A program made the translations under genes and the position numbers. The notes under the pieces are model-generated. The model made no database searches and was not told where the DNA came from. It worked only from the letters and a program-made list of their open reading frames with translations. From Pseudomonas sp. GM74 (GTDB lineage: Bacteria > Pseudomonadota > Gammaproteobacteria > Pseudomonadales > Pseudomonadaceae), in the NCBI RefSeq assembly GCF_000282455.1, contig NZ_AKJG01000054.1, positions 1-64,000 of the forward strand: a stretch of 64,000 nt of DNA, written 5' to 3'. The stretch's first letter is position 1; every line of letters begins with the position of its first letter. Positions 29,367 through 40,239 of this stretch are shown here, piece by piece.

Positions 29367-30029
29367 ATGACTGCTCGCACGCTTAATCTCGACGACAACC
29401 TGTACCAATACCTTCTCGATGTTTCCCTGCGTGAAACACCCTTGCTCAAGCGCTTGCGCGATGAGACCCAGGCGCTGCCGATGGCGCGCTGGCAGGTGGC
29501 GCCTGAGCAGGGGCAGTTTCTTGCCCTGCTGGTGAAGCTGACGGGGGCCAGGCGCTTGCTCGAAGTCGGCACCTTTACCGGTTATAGCGCGCTGTGCATG
29601 GCGGCGGCGTTGCCCGCTGACGGTTCGCTGATTTGCTGTGACATCCCCGGTGACTACAACGCCATCGCACGGGGCTACTGGCAGGAAGCGGGGCTTGCCG
29701 GGCGGATCGACCTGCGACTGGCCCCGGCGCTGGAAACCCTCGCCGGGCTTGAGCGACAAGGGCAGGGCGGGCAGTACGACCTGGTGTTCATCGATGCCGA
29801 CAAGGCCAACTACCCGGCTTATCTGGAGCACGCCCTGCGTTTGCTGCGGGTTGGTGGGCTGGCGGTGTTCGATAACACCCTGTGGAGCGGGCGCGTGCTC
29901 GAGGCCAGCCCCGAGAGCGCGGACACCCGGGCGATCCAGGCGCTCAATCGGGCATTGAAGGACGATGTGCGGGTGGATCTGTCGTTGTTGCCGTTGGGTG
30001 ACGGGCTCACTCTCTGTCGCAAACGCTAA
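29367..30029 (+). CDS. Class I SAM-dependent O-methyltransferase
   Basis: The 220-residue protein of the catechol/caffeoyl-CoA O-methyltransferase type has the SAM-binding motif LLEVGTFTGYSALCMA (about residues 64-79). The metal and substrate acid residues are in VFIDADKANYPAYLE (about 138-152) and FDNTLWSGRV. Such enzymes methylate catechol-like hydroxyls with Mg2+. No neighbouring biosynthetic genes point to a substrate. It begins 18 bp after the NlpC/P60 gene. A truncated REP follows. Confidence 0.9.
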   Translation: MTARTLNLDDNLYQYLLDVSLRETPLLKRLRDETQALPMARWQVAPEQGQFLALLVKLTGARRLLEVGTFTGYSALCMAAALPADGSLICCDIPGDYNAIARGYWQEAGLAGRIDLRLAPALETLAGLERQGQGGQYDLVFIDADKANYPAYLEHALRLLRVGGLAVFDNTLWSGRVLEASPESADTRAIQALNRALKDDVRVDLSLLPLGDGLTLCRKR

Positions 30030-30033
30030 GCCC

Positions 30034-30047
30034 TTGTGGGAGCGGGC
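30034..30047. repeat. Truncated REP half-site
   Basis: A TTGTGGGAGCGGGC fragment matches one half of the REP doublets found elsewhere, but the rest is missing. It lies between convergent genes. Confidence 0.6.
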
Positions 30048-30067
30048 AATATGTTGGCAGTTGGAAT

Positions 30068-31381
<1,314 letters not shown>

Positions 31382-31447
31382 GCTGGTCTTTCCTATGAAT
31401 GCCTTGTTCTAATCATAGAGAAGGGTTGTCGTGCGATGGTTCAACCC

Positions 31448-32032
31448 TCAGCCGCGGGCTTCCTTGAACAGCACCGCAACGCCGGGGTGATAGTTGCCGG
31501 CTTCGTTGCGCAACTTGCGGTAGGCATAAGGGAAATACCAGGCGACAGCGCAGGTGTGTTCTTTTTGCAGGTCGTCGACCATGTCCTGGAGTTCTTCCGG
31601 GGTGGCGCCCTGCTGGGCTTTTTGCGGGGCGACGAACAGGCAGCCGAGTTTCAGGTCGCTGGCGTGACTCAGGCGCTTCGCATCGCTGGCGATGTCGAGC
31701 AGGGCCTGGGTCAGGTTGAGGCTGTTGACCCGTGGCCAGCGCTGGCTGGTCTGGATGTAGGCGCGGGTTTCGGACGAAGCCAGGAGCAGGTCGGCGCGGC
31801 TGTTGCGTTCGCCTTCTTCGGTCTGCTTGCGGGTGGGCGTCTGTTGCAGCGTGACCATCTCGGCCATCCAGGCGGCGGCGGACAGCAGTCCGAGATTGGC
31901 CTTTTCGTCGTGCCAGTACGGTGTGTCGCCATCGCCGCGGACGGCGTTGTAACGGTCGATGCATTCGAACCAGTGTTCGAGCACCGGGCGCAGGAATTCC
32001 AGCTTTGGATTGCTGATGATCATGCCTTGCAT
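31448..32032 (-). CDS. Conserved hypothetical protein
   Basis: I do not recognise this 194-residue protein. The start is the ATG at 32032 (MQGMIISNPKLEFLRPVLEHW), with GGGTGAGCCC before it. It is soluble, without signal peptide or membrane segment, mixed alpha/beta by appearance, and has a Trp-rich patch (WHDEKANLGLLSAAAWMAEM) and a later HTCAVAWYFPYAYRKLRNE segment. The stretch ADLLLASSETRAYIQ loosely recalls a nuclease core but is not enough for a call. It lies between the propeller lipoprotein gene and the B12 riboswitch, both unrelated. Confidence 0.75.
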   Translation of the reverse strand: MQGMIISNPKLEFLRPVLEHWFECIDRYNAVRGDGDTPYWHDEKANLGLLSAAAWMAEMVTLQQTPTRKQTEEGERNSRADLLLASSETRAYIQTSQRWPRVNSLNLTQALLDIASDAKRLSHASDLKLGCLFVAPQKAQQGATPEELQDMVDDLQKEHTCAVAWYFPYAYRKLRNEAGNYHPGVAVLFKEARG

Positions 32033-32207
32033 GGGCTCACCCTTGTTGTTGTGTTGTGGGGTTGTGGGGTTGTGGCTCTTTGATATCACTGCTGGGAGCG
32101 TGGCACAAGATTGACGTCAGTTTATTGATTGATGGCAGTTATTCGGTCGTTGGCCTCCCGGCTTTAATTGACGCTCCACCCCCAACCCTCTAACCTTCGC
32201 GGCTTGT

Positions 32208-32412
32208 TTCAGGTGCTCTGTGGCTTGGGTCGACAGAGTGAAACAGGGAAGCCGGTGAGTGAGTCCTTCTGTTGGTCGAAGGCCCGCAATTCCGGCGCTG
32301 CCCCCGCAACGGTAAATGAGTGAAAACTGTGTGTGATGCCACTGTGTCGATTCGATGCGGGAAGGCGCACGGTCTGGCCCCGCGCCACTCATGAGCCCGG
32401 AGACCGGCCTGA
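32208..32412 (+). promoter_or_regulatory. Cobalamin (AdoCbl) riboswitch
   Basis: The conserved core elements occur in order: GAAACAGGGAAGCCGGTG (from about 32239), the B12 box CGCTGCCCCCGCAACGGTAA (from about 32295) and AGCCCGGAGACCGGCCT (about 32393-32409). It lies about 100 bp before cobO. By family knowledge, bound adenosylcobalamin shuts off the downstream biosynthetic operon. Confidence 0.96.
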
Positions 32413-32422
32413 TTCATCCAGC

Positions 32423-32453
32423 GGCATCACGGTGGGCGATGCCAGGCTTTTTG
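32423..32453 (+). terminator. Hairpin in the riboswitch expression platform
   Basis: GGCATC (32423-32428) pairs with GATGCC (32438-32443), followed after AGGC by five Ts. It lies just after the riboswitch core and before cobO, so it could be the regulated terminator. The stem is short, and control at translation is an alternative. Confidence 0.5.
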
Positions 32454-32508
32454 CCTTCTATTGTTGTGCCTGCCCGCCGTTATTCCTGCCTCAACGGAGA
32501 GCTCCCCC

Positions 32509-33120
32509 ATGACTGATACCCCTGATCGTGACGAACGCCACCTGGCGCGCATGCAGCGCAAAAAAGCCGTGATCGACGAACGCATCGCCAATTCCCCGAA
32601 CGAGTGTGGCCTGCTGCTGGTGCTGACCGGCAACGGCAAGGGCAAGAGCAGCTCGGCCTTCGGCATGCTTGCCCGCGCCATGGGGCACGGCATGCAATGC
32701 GGTGTGGTGCAGTTCATCAAGGGCCGCAACAGCACGGGCGAAGAGTTGTTCTTCCGGCGCTTTCCCGAGCAGGTGCGTTTTCATGTGATGGGCGAAGGCT
32801 TTACCTGGGAAACCCAGGACCGCCAGCGCGACATCGCCGCCGCCGAAGCCGCCTGGGCGGTGTCCCGGGAACTGCTGCGCGATCCTTCCATCGGCCTGGT
32901 GGTGCTGGATGAGCTGAATATCGCCCTCAAGCACGGCTACCTCGATCTCGATCAAGTGCTCAGCGACTTGCAGGCCCGGCCACCGATGCAACACGTGGTG
33001 GTCACCGGTCGTGCCGCCAAGCCGGAAATGATCGAGATGGCTGACACCGTCACCGAAATGGGCGTGATCAAACACGCCTTCCAGGCCGGGATCAAAGCGC
33101 AGAAAGGCGTCGAACTGTGA
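32509..33120 (+). CDS. cobO: Cob(I)yrinic acid a,c-diamide adenosyltransferase
   Basis: Adds the 5'-deoxyadenosyl group to cob(I)alamin precursors (BtuR/CobA/CobO family). The 203-residue product begins MTDTPDRDERHLARMQRKK at 32509, with ACGGAGAGC upstream; a longer in-frame start at 32461 overlaps the riboswitch platform and is discarded. The P-loop GNGKGKSSSAFG (about residues 41-52) and the VVLDELNIAL and HVVVTGRAA segments are typical. Its stop overlaps the cobB GTG start. It is the first gene of the riboswitch-controlled operon. Confidence 0.97.
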   Translation: MTDTPDRDERHLARMQRKKAVIDERIANSPNECGLLLVLTGNGKGKSSSAFGMLARAMGHGMQCGVVQFIKGRNSTGEELFFRRFPEQVRFHVMGEGFTWETQDRQRDIAAAEAAWAVSRELLRDPSIGLVVLDELNIALKHGYLDLDQVLSDLQARPPMQHVVVTGRAAKPEMIEMADTVTEMGVIKHAFQAGIKAQKGVEL

Positions 33121-34517
33121 ACCAGCCTCGTCATTGCCCGGCGGTACTGATTGCCGCGCCAGCTTCCGGCCAGGGCAAGACCACCGTCACCGCGGCACTG
33201 GCCCGATTGCATCGCAATCAGGGGCGCAAGGTCCGTGTGTTCAAGTGCGGCCCCGACTTTCTCGATCCGATGATCCTCGAACGCGCCAGCGGTGCGCCGG
33301 TGTATCAACTGGACATGTGGATGGTCGGCGAGCAGGAAAGTCGCCGGTTGTTGTGGGAAGCCGCCGCTGAAGCCGACCTGATCCTGATCGAAGGCGTCAT
33401 GGGGCTGTTCGACGGCACGCCATCGAGTGCCGACCTGGCGCGGCATTTCGGTGTGCCGGTGCTGGGGGTGATCGATGGCACGGCCATGGCCCAGACCTTT
33501 GGCGCATTGGCCCTGGGGCTGGCGCGTTATCAGCCGGACTTGCCGTTCGCTGGCGTGCTGGCCAATCGTGTCGGCACGTTGCGCCACGCGCAACTGCTCG
33601 AGGGCAGCCTGACTGAAGGTTTGCGCTGGTACGGCGCGCTGTCCCGGGAAACCGGGATCGAGTTGCCGAGCCGGCACCTGGGGCTGGTGCAGGCCAGTGA
33701 GTTGAACGATCTCGACTTGCGCCTGGATGCGGCAGCCGATGCCCTGGCCAGCAGTTGCGAGGTCGCGCTGCCGCCGGCGGTTGAGTTCGCCGCCCCTGAT
33801 GTCATCGCGGCCGAACCGCTGCTGGCCGGCGTGCGCATTGCCGTCGCCCGCGATGAAGCCTTTGCGTTCACCTACGGCGCGAGCCTGGATCTGCTGCGGG
33901 CGATGGGCGCCGAGCTGTTGTTCTTCTCGCCGATCCGCGACCGAGGGTTGCCGGAAGCGGACAGCCTGTATCTGCCGGGCGGTTACCCGGAACTGCACCA
34001 TGTTGCGCTGGCGCAAAACACCGCGATGCTCGACGCGATCCGCGCCCACCACCGGGCGGGCAAACCATTGCTCGCCGAGTGTGGCGGCATGCTGTATCTG
34101 CTCGACTCCCTGACCGACGTCGAGGGCACTCGCGCCGAACTGGTTGGCTTGCTGGCCGGTGATGCGGTCATGCAAAAGCGACTGGCAGCGCTGGCGTTGC
34201 AAGCGGTGGAATTGCCGGAAGGCTCGCTGCGCGGGCACACCTATCACCATTCGCTGACCACCACTGAGCTGGCGCCGATTGCCCGTGGCTTGAGCCCTAA
34301 CGGCGGGCGCGGAGCGGAGGCGGTCTACCGTGAGGGGCGGATGACTGCCTCTTATGTGCACTTTTATTTTCCGTCCAATCCGCAAGCAGTTGCCGCACTG
34401 TTTGCGCCCGGCCTTGAAACCGCCATCGCTGGCAAGCCAGCTCCCACAGTGGGCGGTGTAATGCCTGTAGAAATGCAATCCCTGGTGGGAGCGGGCTTGC
34501 CCGCGAAGAGGCCATGA
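33117..34517 (+). CDS. cobB: Cobyrinate / hydrogenobyrinate a,c-diamide synthase with REP-encoded C-terminus
   Basis: Glutamine-dependent amidation of the a and c carboxylates of the corrin ring. It starts at a GTG overlapping the cobO stop. The N-terminal ATP domain has APASGQGKTTV (about 13-23) and GVMGLFDG; the class I glutaminase domain has the Cys nucleophile in LLAECGGMLYLL (about residue 322) and a late His in YVHFYFP. The product is 466 residues, about 30 longer than the roughly 435 I recall for the family. The extra tail (from about residue 436: AGKPAPTV... [10 protein letters not shown]) is a translated REP doublet. The stop overlaps bluB. Confidence 0.95.
   Translation: MNQPRHCPAVLIAAPASGQGKTTVTAALARLHRNQGRKVRVFKCGPDFLDPMILERASGAPVYQLDMWMVGEQESRRLLWEAAAEADLILIEGVMGLFDGTPSSADLARHFGVPVLGVIDGTAMAQTFGALALGLARYQPDLPFAGVLANRVGTLRHAQLLEGSLTEGLRWYGALSRETGIELPSRHLGLVQASELNDLDLRLDAAADALASSCEVALPPAVEFAAPDVIAAEPLLAGVRIAVARDEAFAFTYGASLDLLRAMGAELLFFSPIRDRGLPEADSLYLPGGYPELHHVALAQNTAMLDAIRAHHRAGKPLLAECGGMLYLLDSLTDVEGTRAELVGLLAGDAVMQKRLAALALQAVELPEGSLRGHTYHHSLTTTELAPIARGLSPNGGRGAEAVYREGRMTASYVHFYFPSNPQAVAALFAPGLETAIAGKPAPTVGGVMPVEMQSLVGAGLPAKRP
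34424..34513. repeat. REP doublet inside the 3' end of cobB
   Basis: A variant arm (CTGGCAAGCCAGCTCCCACA, about 34429-34448) faces a standard arm (GGTGGGAGCGGGCTTGCCCG and flank, 34484-34513). Unlike the other REP pairs here, it lies within an open reading frame and provides the last roughly 30 codons of cobB, ending one base before the bluB ATG. Confidence 0.9.
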
Positions 34518-35164
34518 CCGACAACGCATTCTCCGAAGCCGAACGCGCAGCGGTCTATCGCGCCATCGGCGAGCGCCGCGACATGCGCCACTTCAGCGGC
34601 GGCACCGTCGAGCCCGAATTGCTGCGGCGCCTGCTCGAGGCCGCACACCAGGCCCCCAGTGTCGGCCTGATGCAGCCCTGGCGCTTTATCCGAATCAGCG
34701 ATCGCGCCTTGCGCGGGCAAATCCAGGCCCTGGTGGAAGAAGAGCGCATCCGCACCGCCGAAGCCCTGGGCGAGCGCAGCGATGAGTTCATGAAGCTCAA
34801 GGTCGAAGGTATCAACGATTGCGCCGAGGTGCTGGTCGCCGCACTGATGGACGACCGCGAGCAGCATATCTTTGGTCGCCGCACCTTGCCGGAAATGGAC
34901 ATGGCTTCGTTGTCCTGCGCGATCCAGAACCTGTGGTTGGCGTCCCGAGCCGAAGGGCTGGGGATGGGTTGGGTGTCGCTGTTCGAACCCCAGGCACTGG
35001 CGGACCTGTTGAGGTTGCCGCCCGGTGCCAAGCCGCTGGCGGTGCTGTGCCTGGGACCGGTGAAGGCGTTCTATCCGGCGCCGATGCTGGTGCTCGAAGG
35101 CTGGGCACAGGCGCGTGCGCTGCATGAATTGCTGTATGAAAACTATTGGGGAGTGAGTCAATGA
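34514..35164 (+). CDS. bluB: 5,6-dimethylbenzimidazole synthase
   Basis: Flavin-destroying enzyme that converts FMNH2 and O2 to DMB, the lower ligand of B12. The 216-residue nitroreductase-fold protein shows the FMN contacts RRDMRHF (about residues 20-26), the conserved [13 protein letters not shown] and the MGWVSLFEP segment near residue 155, all typical for BluB as opposed to ordinary nitroreductases. The ATG at 34514 overlaps the end of cobB, and cbiB begins in its stop codon. Presence of bluB means the cell can make its own aerobic lower ligand. Confidence 0.96.
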   Translation: MTDNAFSEAERAAVYRAIGERRDMRHFSGGTVEPELLRRLLEAAHQAPSVGLMQPWRFIRISDRALRGQIQALVEEERIRTAEALGERSDEFMKLKVEGINDCAEVLVAALMDDREQHIFGRRTLPEMDMASLSCAIQNLWLASRAEGLGMGWVSLFEPQALADLLRLPPGAKPLAVLCLGPVKAFYPAPMLVLEGWAQARALHELLYENYWGVSQ

Positions 35165-36069
35165 GTGTGGCGTTGTTGAGTGTCGCCGCGGTTGCGCTGG
35201 ATGCGCTGCTGGGTGAACCCAAACGCTGGCATCCGCTGGTGGCGTTCGGCCGTTTTGCCGAGCGCATCGAGCAACGTTTCAACGGCGGCGGTCGCGGCTG
35301 GCGCAGTCATGGCGTCACCGCGTGGGTGATCGCCGTGTTGCCGCTGACGCTGTTGGCCACGGCATTCTCCTGGGCGCCTTATGTCGGCTGGATCGTCGAG
35401 ATTCTCGCCCTCTATTGCGCCCTCGGCATGCGCAGCCTCGGTGAGCACGTCACGCCTGTGGCCAGGGCCCTGCGCGGCGGCGATCTTGTTGAAGCACGCA
35501 AGCGGGTGAGTTATCTGGTCAGCCGTAAAACCAGTGATCTGGATGAAACCGAAGTCGCCCGGGCCGCTACCGAGTCGGTGCTGGAGAACGGTAGCGACGC
35601 GGTGTTCGCGGCGTTGTTCTGGTTTGCCGTGGCCGGCGCGCCGGGCGTGGTGCTCTACCGCCTGAGCAATACGCTGGATGCGATGTGGGGTTATCGCAAT
35701 GAACGCTTCGAACGGTTCGGTTGGGCGGCGGCGAAGGTCGACGACGTGCTCAATTACATTCCTGCGCGCCTGGTGGCACTGACTTACGCGTTGCTGGGCA
35801 AAACCCGGCTGGCGTTGAAATGCTGGCGCACCCAGGGCCCGACCTGGGACAGCCCGAACGCCGGCCCGGTGATGGCGGCAGGGGCGGGCGCCCTGGGCGT
35901 CGAATTGGGCGGGGCGGCGATTTATCACGGCGAACTGCATCAGCGTCCGCAGCTGGGTGAAGGCGTGCCGGCGAATGCCGACTCCATTGACCGGGGCTGG
36001 CAATTGGTCCAGCGCGGGGTATGGTTATGGCTGCTGATTCTCTGCCTGGGGGCCGAATTTTATGCTTGA
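35161..36069 (+). CDS. cbiB: Adenosylcobinamide-phosphate synthase (CbiB/CobD family)
   Basis: Membrane enzyme that attaches aminopropanol phosphate (from CobD below) to adenosylcobyric acid. The 302-residue product starts at the ATG at 35161, overlapping the bluB stop as ATGA; an in-frame start at 35146 is less likely. Four to five hydrophobic segments and the motifs [19 protein letters not shown] near the N-terminus, and [15 protein letters not shown] (about 138-152), identify the family. It is named cobD in the Pseudomonas denitrificans scheme and cbiB in the Salmonella scheme. Confidence 0.95.
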   Translation: MSVALLSVAAVALDALLGEPKRWHPLVAFGRFAERIEQRFNGGGRGWRSHGVTAWVIAVLPLTLLATAFSWAPYVGWIVEILALYCALGMRSLGEHVTPVARALRGGDLVEARKRVSYLVSRKTSDLDETEVARAATESVLENGSDAVFAALFWFAVAGAPGVVLYRLSNTLDAMWGYRNERFERFGWAAAKVDDVLNYIPARLVALTYALLGKTRLALKCWRTQGPTWDSPNAGPVMAAGAGALGVELGGAAIYHGELHQRPQLGEGVPANADSIDRGWQLVQRGVWLWLLILCLGAEFYA

Positions 36070-37054
36070 GCATGGTGGGCGGCTGCGCAAGGCGGCACTT
36101 GAGTACGGCATAGATGAAGCCGACTGGCTGGACCTGTCCACGGGCCTTGCGCCCTGGCCGTTCCCGGTGCCGGATATTCCGCTGCGGGCCTGGGCCCGTT
36201 TGCCGGAGGCGGACGATGGTCTGGAACAGGCCGCCTGTGATTACTACGGCACCTTGCAGGCATTGCCGGTGGCCGGCTCGCAAATGGCGATACAGCTACT
36301 GCCGCGATTGCGTCGGGCGGGCAAGGTCGGCGTGCTGTCGCCCTGTTACGCCGAGCACGCCGAAGCGTGGCGTCGCAACGGCTACATCGTGCGTGAAGTG
36401 CTGGAGCAGGAAGTCGACTTCTTTATCGACAGTTTCGACGTGCTGGTGGTGGTCAATCCGAACAACCCCACGGGCCTGAGCCTCACCCCCAGTCGGCTGC
36501 TCGACTGGCACACGCGGCTCGCCCAGCGCGGTGGCTGGCTGGTGGTGGACGAAGCGTTCATGGATAACACGCCGCAACTGAGCCTGGCGCCGTTTGCCCA
36601 TCAAGTCGGGCTGATCGTCTTGCGCTCCTTCGGCAAGTTTTTCGGCCTGGCCGGTGTGCGCCTGGGGTTTGTGCTGGCCGAGCGCAAGCTGCTCAAGTTG
36701 CTGGCTGAACAAGTGGGGCCCTGGGCCGTGAGCGGGGCAACCCGGGTCGTTGGCCAGGCCTGCCTGCGCGATACGCAAGGGCAAATTCGGCAACGGGTGC
36801 GCACCGAAGAGGCCAGCGAGCGCCTTGCGTCGTTGCTGCAGCAACACGGCTTCGAACCCCAGGGCGGTTGTGCGCTGTTCCAGTGGCTGGTCACCGAGCA
36901 TGCCGAAGAGCTGCATGTATTCATGGCCCGGCGCGGCATTCTCCTGCGGTTGTTCACGCACAACGGCAGTTTGCGATTCGGCTTGCCCGGTGACGAAATC
37001 GCCTGGGTACGACTGGCACAGGCGTTCGAAGATTTCGCCAAGGAAAACCAATGA
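36062..37054 (+). CDS. cobD: Threonine-phosphate decarboxylase
   Basis: PLP enzyme that makes (R)-1-amino-2-propanol phosphate from threonine phosphate for the cobalamin side chain. The 330 residues match the aminotransferase class I/II fold, with the PLP Lys192 in [21 protein letters not shown] at 134-139 and the aspartate in VVDEAFMD. It is called cobC in the P. denitrificans scheme. The ATG overlaps the cbiB stop region by 8 bp, and cobQ begins in its own stop codon. Confidence 0.95.
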   Translation: MLEHGGRLRKAALEYGIDEADWLDLSTGLAPWPFPVPDIPLRAWARLPEADDGLEQAACDYYGTLQALPVAGSQMAIQLLPRLRRAGKVGVLSPCYAEHAEAWRRNGYIVREVLEQEVDFFIDSFDVLVVVNPNNPTGLSLTPSRLLDWHTRLAQRGGWLVVDEAFMDNTPQLSLAPFAHQVGLIVLRSFGKFFGLAGVRLGFVLAERKLLKLLAEQVGPWAVSGATRVVGQACLRDTQGQIRQRVRTEEASERLASLLQQHGFEPQGGCALFQWLVTEHAEELHVFMARRGILLRLFTHNGSLRFGLPGDEIAWVRLAQAFEDFAKENQ

Positions 37055-38502
37055 CCACGCTGATGGTGCAGGGCACCACATCGGATGCCGGTAAAAGCAC
37101 GCTGGTGACCGCGCTGTGCCGTTGGGCTACGCGCCAAGGCGTCCGGGTGGTGCCGTTCAAGCCGCAGAACATGGCCCTCAACAGTGCGGTGACCGCCGAC
37201 GGTGGCGAGATCGGCCGCGCCCAGGCGGTACAGGCCCAGGCCGCGAACCTTGAGCCGCACACCGACATGAACCCGGTGTTGCTCAAGCCCAACAGTGACA
37301 CCGGTGCCCAGGTGATCATCCATGGCCGCGCCGTCACGACCATGAACGCCGTCGCCTATCACGACTACAAAACCATCGCCATGCAAGCGGTGCTGGCCTC
37401 CCACGAGCGCTTGAGTGCGGCATATCCGCTGGTGATGGTCGAGGGCGCGGGCTCGCCGGCGGAAATCAATCTGCGGGCCGGGGACATCGCCAACATGGGC
37501 TTCGCCGAAGCAGTGGACTGCCCGGTGCTGCTGATCGCCGATATCAATCGCGGCGGGGTCTTTGCCCATCTGGTCGGGACGCTTGAACTGCTGTCGCCGA
37601 GCGAACAGGCGCGGGTCAAAGGCTTCATCATCAATCGTTTCCGCGGCGACATCGCGTTGCTGCAACCCGGCCTCGACTGGCTCGAAGAGCGCACGGGCAA
37701 ACCGGTGATCGGCGTGCTGCCCTACGTGATGGACCTGCACCTGGAGGCGGAGGACGGCATCGATCAACGCCAGGCCGATAAAGCCGAACAGGTGCTCAAG
37801 GTGGTGGTGCCGGTGCTGCCGCGCATCAGCAATCACACCGATTTCGATCCGCTTCGCCTGCATCCGCAAGTGGACCTGCAATTCATCGGCCCCGGCCAGG
37901 CGATTCCGTCCGCCGATCTGATCATTCTTCCTGGCTCGAAAAGTGTTCGAAGTGATCTTGCGTACCTGCGGGCCAACGGCTGGGACACCGCCATCGCCCG
38001 GCATCTGCGCTACGGCGGGAAACTGCTGGGGATTTGTGGCGGCCTGCAGATGCTCGGTGAACAGGTGCATGACCCGCTGGGTCTTGAAGGGGCGCCGGGT
38101 TCCAGCGTCGGTTTGGGGCTGTTGGCCTTCCAGACTCAACTCGAACAAGAGAAGCAGTTGCGCAATGTGCGTGGTCGCCTGGCGCTGGAAGATGCGCAGG
38201 TGGCGGGCTATGAAATTCATGCCGGCGTGACCACCGGGCCGGCCCTGGAACATGCCGCCGTGCAACTGGATGACGGCCGCTGTGATGGTGCGCAAAGTGC
38301 TGACGGGCAGATTTTCGGCACTTACCTGCACGGGCTGTTCGAATCGCCCGCGGCGTGCAGTGCGCTGCTTCGCTGGGCGGGTTTGCAGGAGGTGCAGGAC
38401 GTGGATTATCACGGCTTGCGCGAGCGTGATATCGAGCGGCTGGCGGATCTGGTGGAGAAGCATCTGGATACCGGGCTGTTGCGGCGGCTCTGTGGATTCT
38501 GA
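37051..38502 (+). CDS. cobQ: Cobyric acid synthase
   Basis: Adds four amide groups (b, d, e, g positions) to adenosylcobyrinate a,c-diamide with glutamine and ATP. The 483-residue product has the N-terminal nucleotide-binding motif [12 protein letters not shown] (residues 6-17) and the [13 protein letters not shown] loop. Its C-terminal glutaminase-like domain has Cys in [12 protein letters not shown] (about residue 330) and His in GTYLHGLFE. It overlaps cobD by 4 bp. A REP pair interrupts the operon before cobU. Confidence 0.97.
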   Translation: MTTLMVQGTTSDAGKSTLVTALCRWATRQGVRVVPFKPQNMALNSAVTADGGEIGRAQAVQAQAANLEPHTDMNPVLLKPNSDTGAQVIIHGRAVTTMNAVAYHDYKTIAMQAVLASHERLSAAYPLVMVEGAGSPAEINLRAGDIANMGFAEAVDCPVLLIADINRGGVFAHLVGTLELLSPSEQARVKGFIINRFRGDIALLQPGLDWLEERTGKPVIGVLPYVMDLHLEAEDGIDQRQADKAEQVLKVVVPVLPRISNHTDFDPLRLHPQVDLQFIGPGQAIPSADLIILPGSKSVRSDLAYLRANGWDTAIARHLRYGGKLLGICGGLQMLGEQVHDPLGLEGAPGSSVGLGLLAFQTQLEQEKQLRNVRGRLALEDAQVAGYEIHAGVTTGPALEHAAVQLDDGRCDGAQSADGQIFGTYLHGLFESPAACSALLRWAGLQEVQDVDYHGLRERDIERLADLVEKHLDTGLLRRLCGF

Positions 38503-38514
38503 GGTGTAAGCTCT

Positions 38515-38632
38515 GGCCTCTTCGCGAGCAAGTCGGATCGCCGCACCGCCGCTCCCACAGAGATTTGGGTTGATCATGAAATGTGAGTACACCTCCTAAC
38601 CCTGTGGGAGCGGGCTTGCCCGCGATGAGGCC
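38515..38632. repeat. REP doublet between cobQ and cobU
   Basis: One arm (38515-38560) is an unusual REP variant in which the centre reads GTCGGATCGCCGCACCGCC. The other (38602-38632) is standard GAGCGGGCTTGCCCGC with flanks. It is the only long gap (163 bp) in the cobalamin operon and could create a point of mRNA processing. Confidence 0.88.
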
Positions 38633-38665
38633 AGTCGCTTCACCGAATATTTCAAGGAAACAACC

Positions 38666-39187
38666 ATGCTCCAACTGATCCTCGGCGGCGCCCGCTCCGG
38701 CAAGAGTCGCCTGGCTGAAAAACTCGCCATCGACAGCGCCCTGGCCGTGACCTACATCGCCACCAGCCAGCCACTGGATGGCGAAATGAGCGAGCGGGTG
38801 GCTCATCACCGCGCTCGTCGTCCTGCCGAATGGGCATTGATCGAAGAACCTGTCGAGCTGGCCCGGGTACTGCGTGAGTCCGCCCGCGCCGACCGCTGCC
38901 TGCTGGTGGATTGCCTGACCCTGTGGCTGACCAATCTGCTGATGCTCGACGATGCCGAGCGGCTGCAAGCCGAGCGAGATGCTCTGCTCGAATGCCTGGC
39001 ATCGCTGCCGGGTGAAATCATTTTTGTCAGCAACGAGACCGGAATGGGTGTCGTGCCGCTGGGCGAATTGACTCGCCGCTATGTCGATGAAGCCGGTTGG
39101 CTGCATCAAGCTCTGGCTGAGCGTTGTCAGCGTGTCGTCCTGACCGTCGCCGGCCTGCCCCTGACTCTGAAAGGAACTGCGTTATGA
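38666..39187 (+). CDS. cobU: Adenosylcobinamide kinase / guanylyltransferase
   Basis: Bifunctional enzyme that phosphorylates adenosylcobinamide and then transfers GMP to give AdoCbi-GDP. The 173 residues open with the P-loop [12 protein letters not shown] (6-17). The guanylylated His lies in RVAHHRARR (about residues 45-53), and [14 protein letters not shown] and [12 protein letters not shown] are diagnostic. The start has AAGGAA upstream. It overlaps cobT by 4 bp. It is cobP in the P. denitrificans naming. Confidence 0.96.
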   Translation: MLQLILGGARSGKSRLAEKLAIDSALAVTYIATSQPLDGEMSERVAHHRARRPAEWALIEEPVELARVLRESARADRCLLVDCLTLWLTNLLMLDDAERLQAERDALLECLASLPGEIIFVSNETGMGVVPLGELTRRYVDEAGWLHQALAERCQRVVLTVAGLPLTLKGTAL

Positions 39188-40239
39188 CTCAATCCTGGTG
39201 GCTGAACCCGTGCAAGCCGGTCGATACCCAAGCGGTCGAACAGGCCCGGGCGCGGCAGCAGCAACTGACCAAGCCGGCCGGCTCCCTCGGCCAACTGGAG
39301 GCGCTGGCGGTGCAACTGGCGGGTTTGCAGGGGCGGGTCAAGCCGAGTCTGGAGCAGGTCTGGATCGCGATTTTTGCCGGCGACCATGGTGTCGTCGCCG
39401 AGGGCGTGTCGGCGTTTCCCCAGGAAGTGACCGGGCAGATGCTGCTCAACTTCGTCAGCGGTGGTGCGGCGATCAGCGTATTGGCGCGGCAACTGGGCGC
39501 TTCCCTCGAGGTGGTTGACCTTGGCACGGTCACGCCGTCGCTGGACCTGCCGGGCGTGCGGCACCTGAATGTCGGCCTGGGCACGGCAAACTTTGTACAG
39601 GGGCCGGCCATGACTCAGGCCCAAGGGCAACTCGCCTTGCAGGCCGGCCGTGACAGCGTGCAGCGGGCCATTGCCACCGGTGCGCAGTTGTTTATCGGTG
39701 GCGAAATGGGCATCGGTAATACCACCGCCGCCAGCGCCCTGGCGTGCGCGCTGCTCGATTGTCCGGTGGTGCATTTGACCGGGCCTGGCACCGGGCTCAA
39801 TGCCGAAGGTGTCAGCCACAAAGCTCAAGTGATCGAGCGCGCCCTGGCATTGCATGGCGCGCAGCGTGACGATGCCTTGCAGACACTGTTCAATCTCGGC
39901 GGTTTCGAGATTGCCGCGCTGGTCGGTGGCTATATCGCGTGTGCCCAGGAAGGTGTCGCGGTGCTGGTGGACGGCTTCATTTGCAGCGTCGCGGCACTGG
40001 TTGCGGTGCGCTTGAATCCAGAATGTCGTCAGTGGCTGTTGTTCGGTCATCGTGGCGCCGAGCCGGGACATCGTCATGTGCTGGAAACCCTGAAGGCGCA
40101 ACCCTTGCTCGATCTCGGCCTGCGCCTTGGCGAAGGCAGTGGCGCGGCATTGGCTGTGCCGCTGCTGCGCCTGGCGTGCGATCTGCACGGTCAGATGGCG
40201 ACCTTCGCCGAAGCCGCCGTGGCAGATCGTCCGGCATGA
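39184..40239 (+). CDS. cobT: Nicotinate-nucleotide-dimethylbenzimidazole phosphoribosyltransferase
   Basis: Makes alpha-ribazole phosphate from DMB (BluB product) and nicotinate mononucleotide. The 351-residue product starts at the ATG at 39184 ([14 protein letters not shown]) with AAAGGAAC upstream; the in-frame extension to 39124 lies inside cobU and is discarded. [36 protein letters not shown] and the catalytic Glu region [10 protein letters not shown] near residue 315 are present. Its stop overlaps the next gene. Confidence 0.97.
   Translation: MTQSWWLNPCKPVDTQAVEQARARQQQLTKPAGSLGQLEALAVQLAGLQGRVKPSLEQVWIAIFAGDHGVVAEGVSAFPQEVTGQMLLNFVSGGAAISVLARQLGASLEVVDLGTVTPSLDLPGVRHLNVGLGTANFVQGPAMTQAQGQLALQAGRDSVQRAIATGAQLFIGGEMGIGNTTAASALACALLDCPVVHLTGPGTGLNAEGVSHKAQVIERALALHGAQRDDALQTLFNLGGFEIAALVGGYIACAQEGVAVLVDGFICSVAALVAVRLNPECRQWLLFGHRGAEPGHRHVLETLKAQPLLDLGLRLGEGSGAALAVPLLRLACDLHGQMATFAEAAVADRPA

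Noticed and set aside
36601..38592. 663-codon antisense frame over cobD-cobQ
   Set aside because: Shadow frame; both sense genes have clear catalytic motifs.
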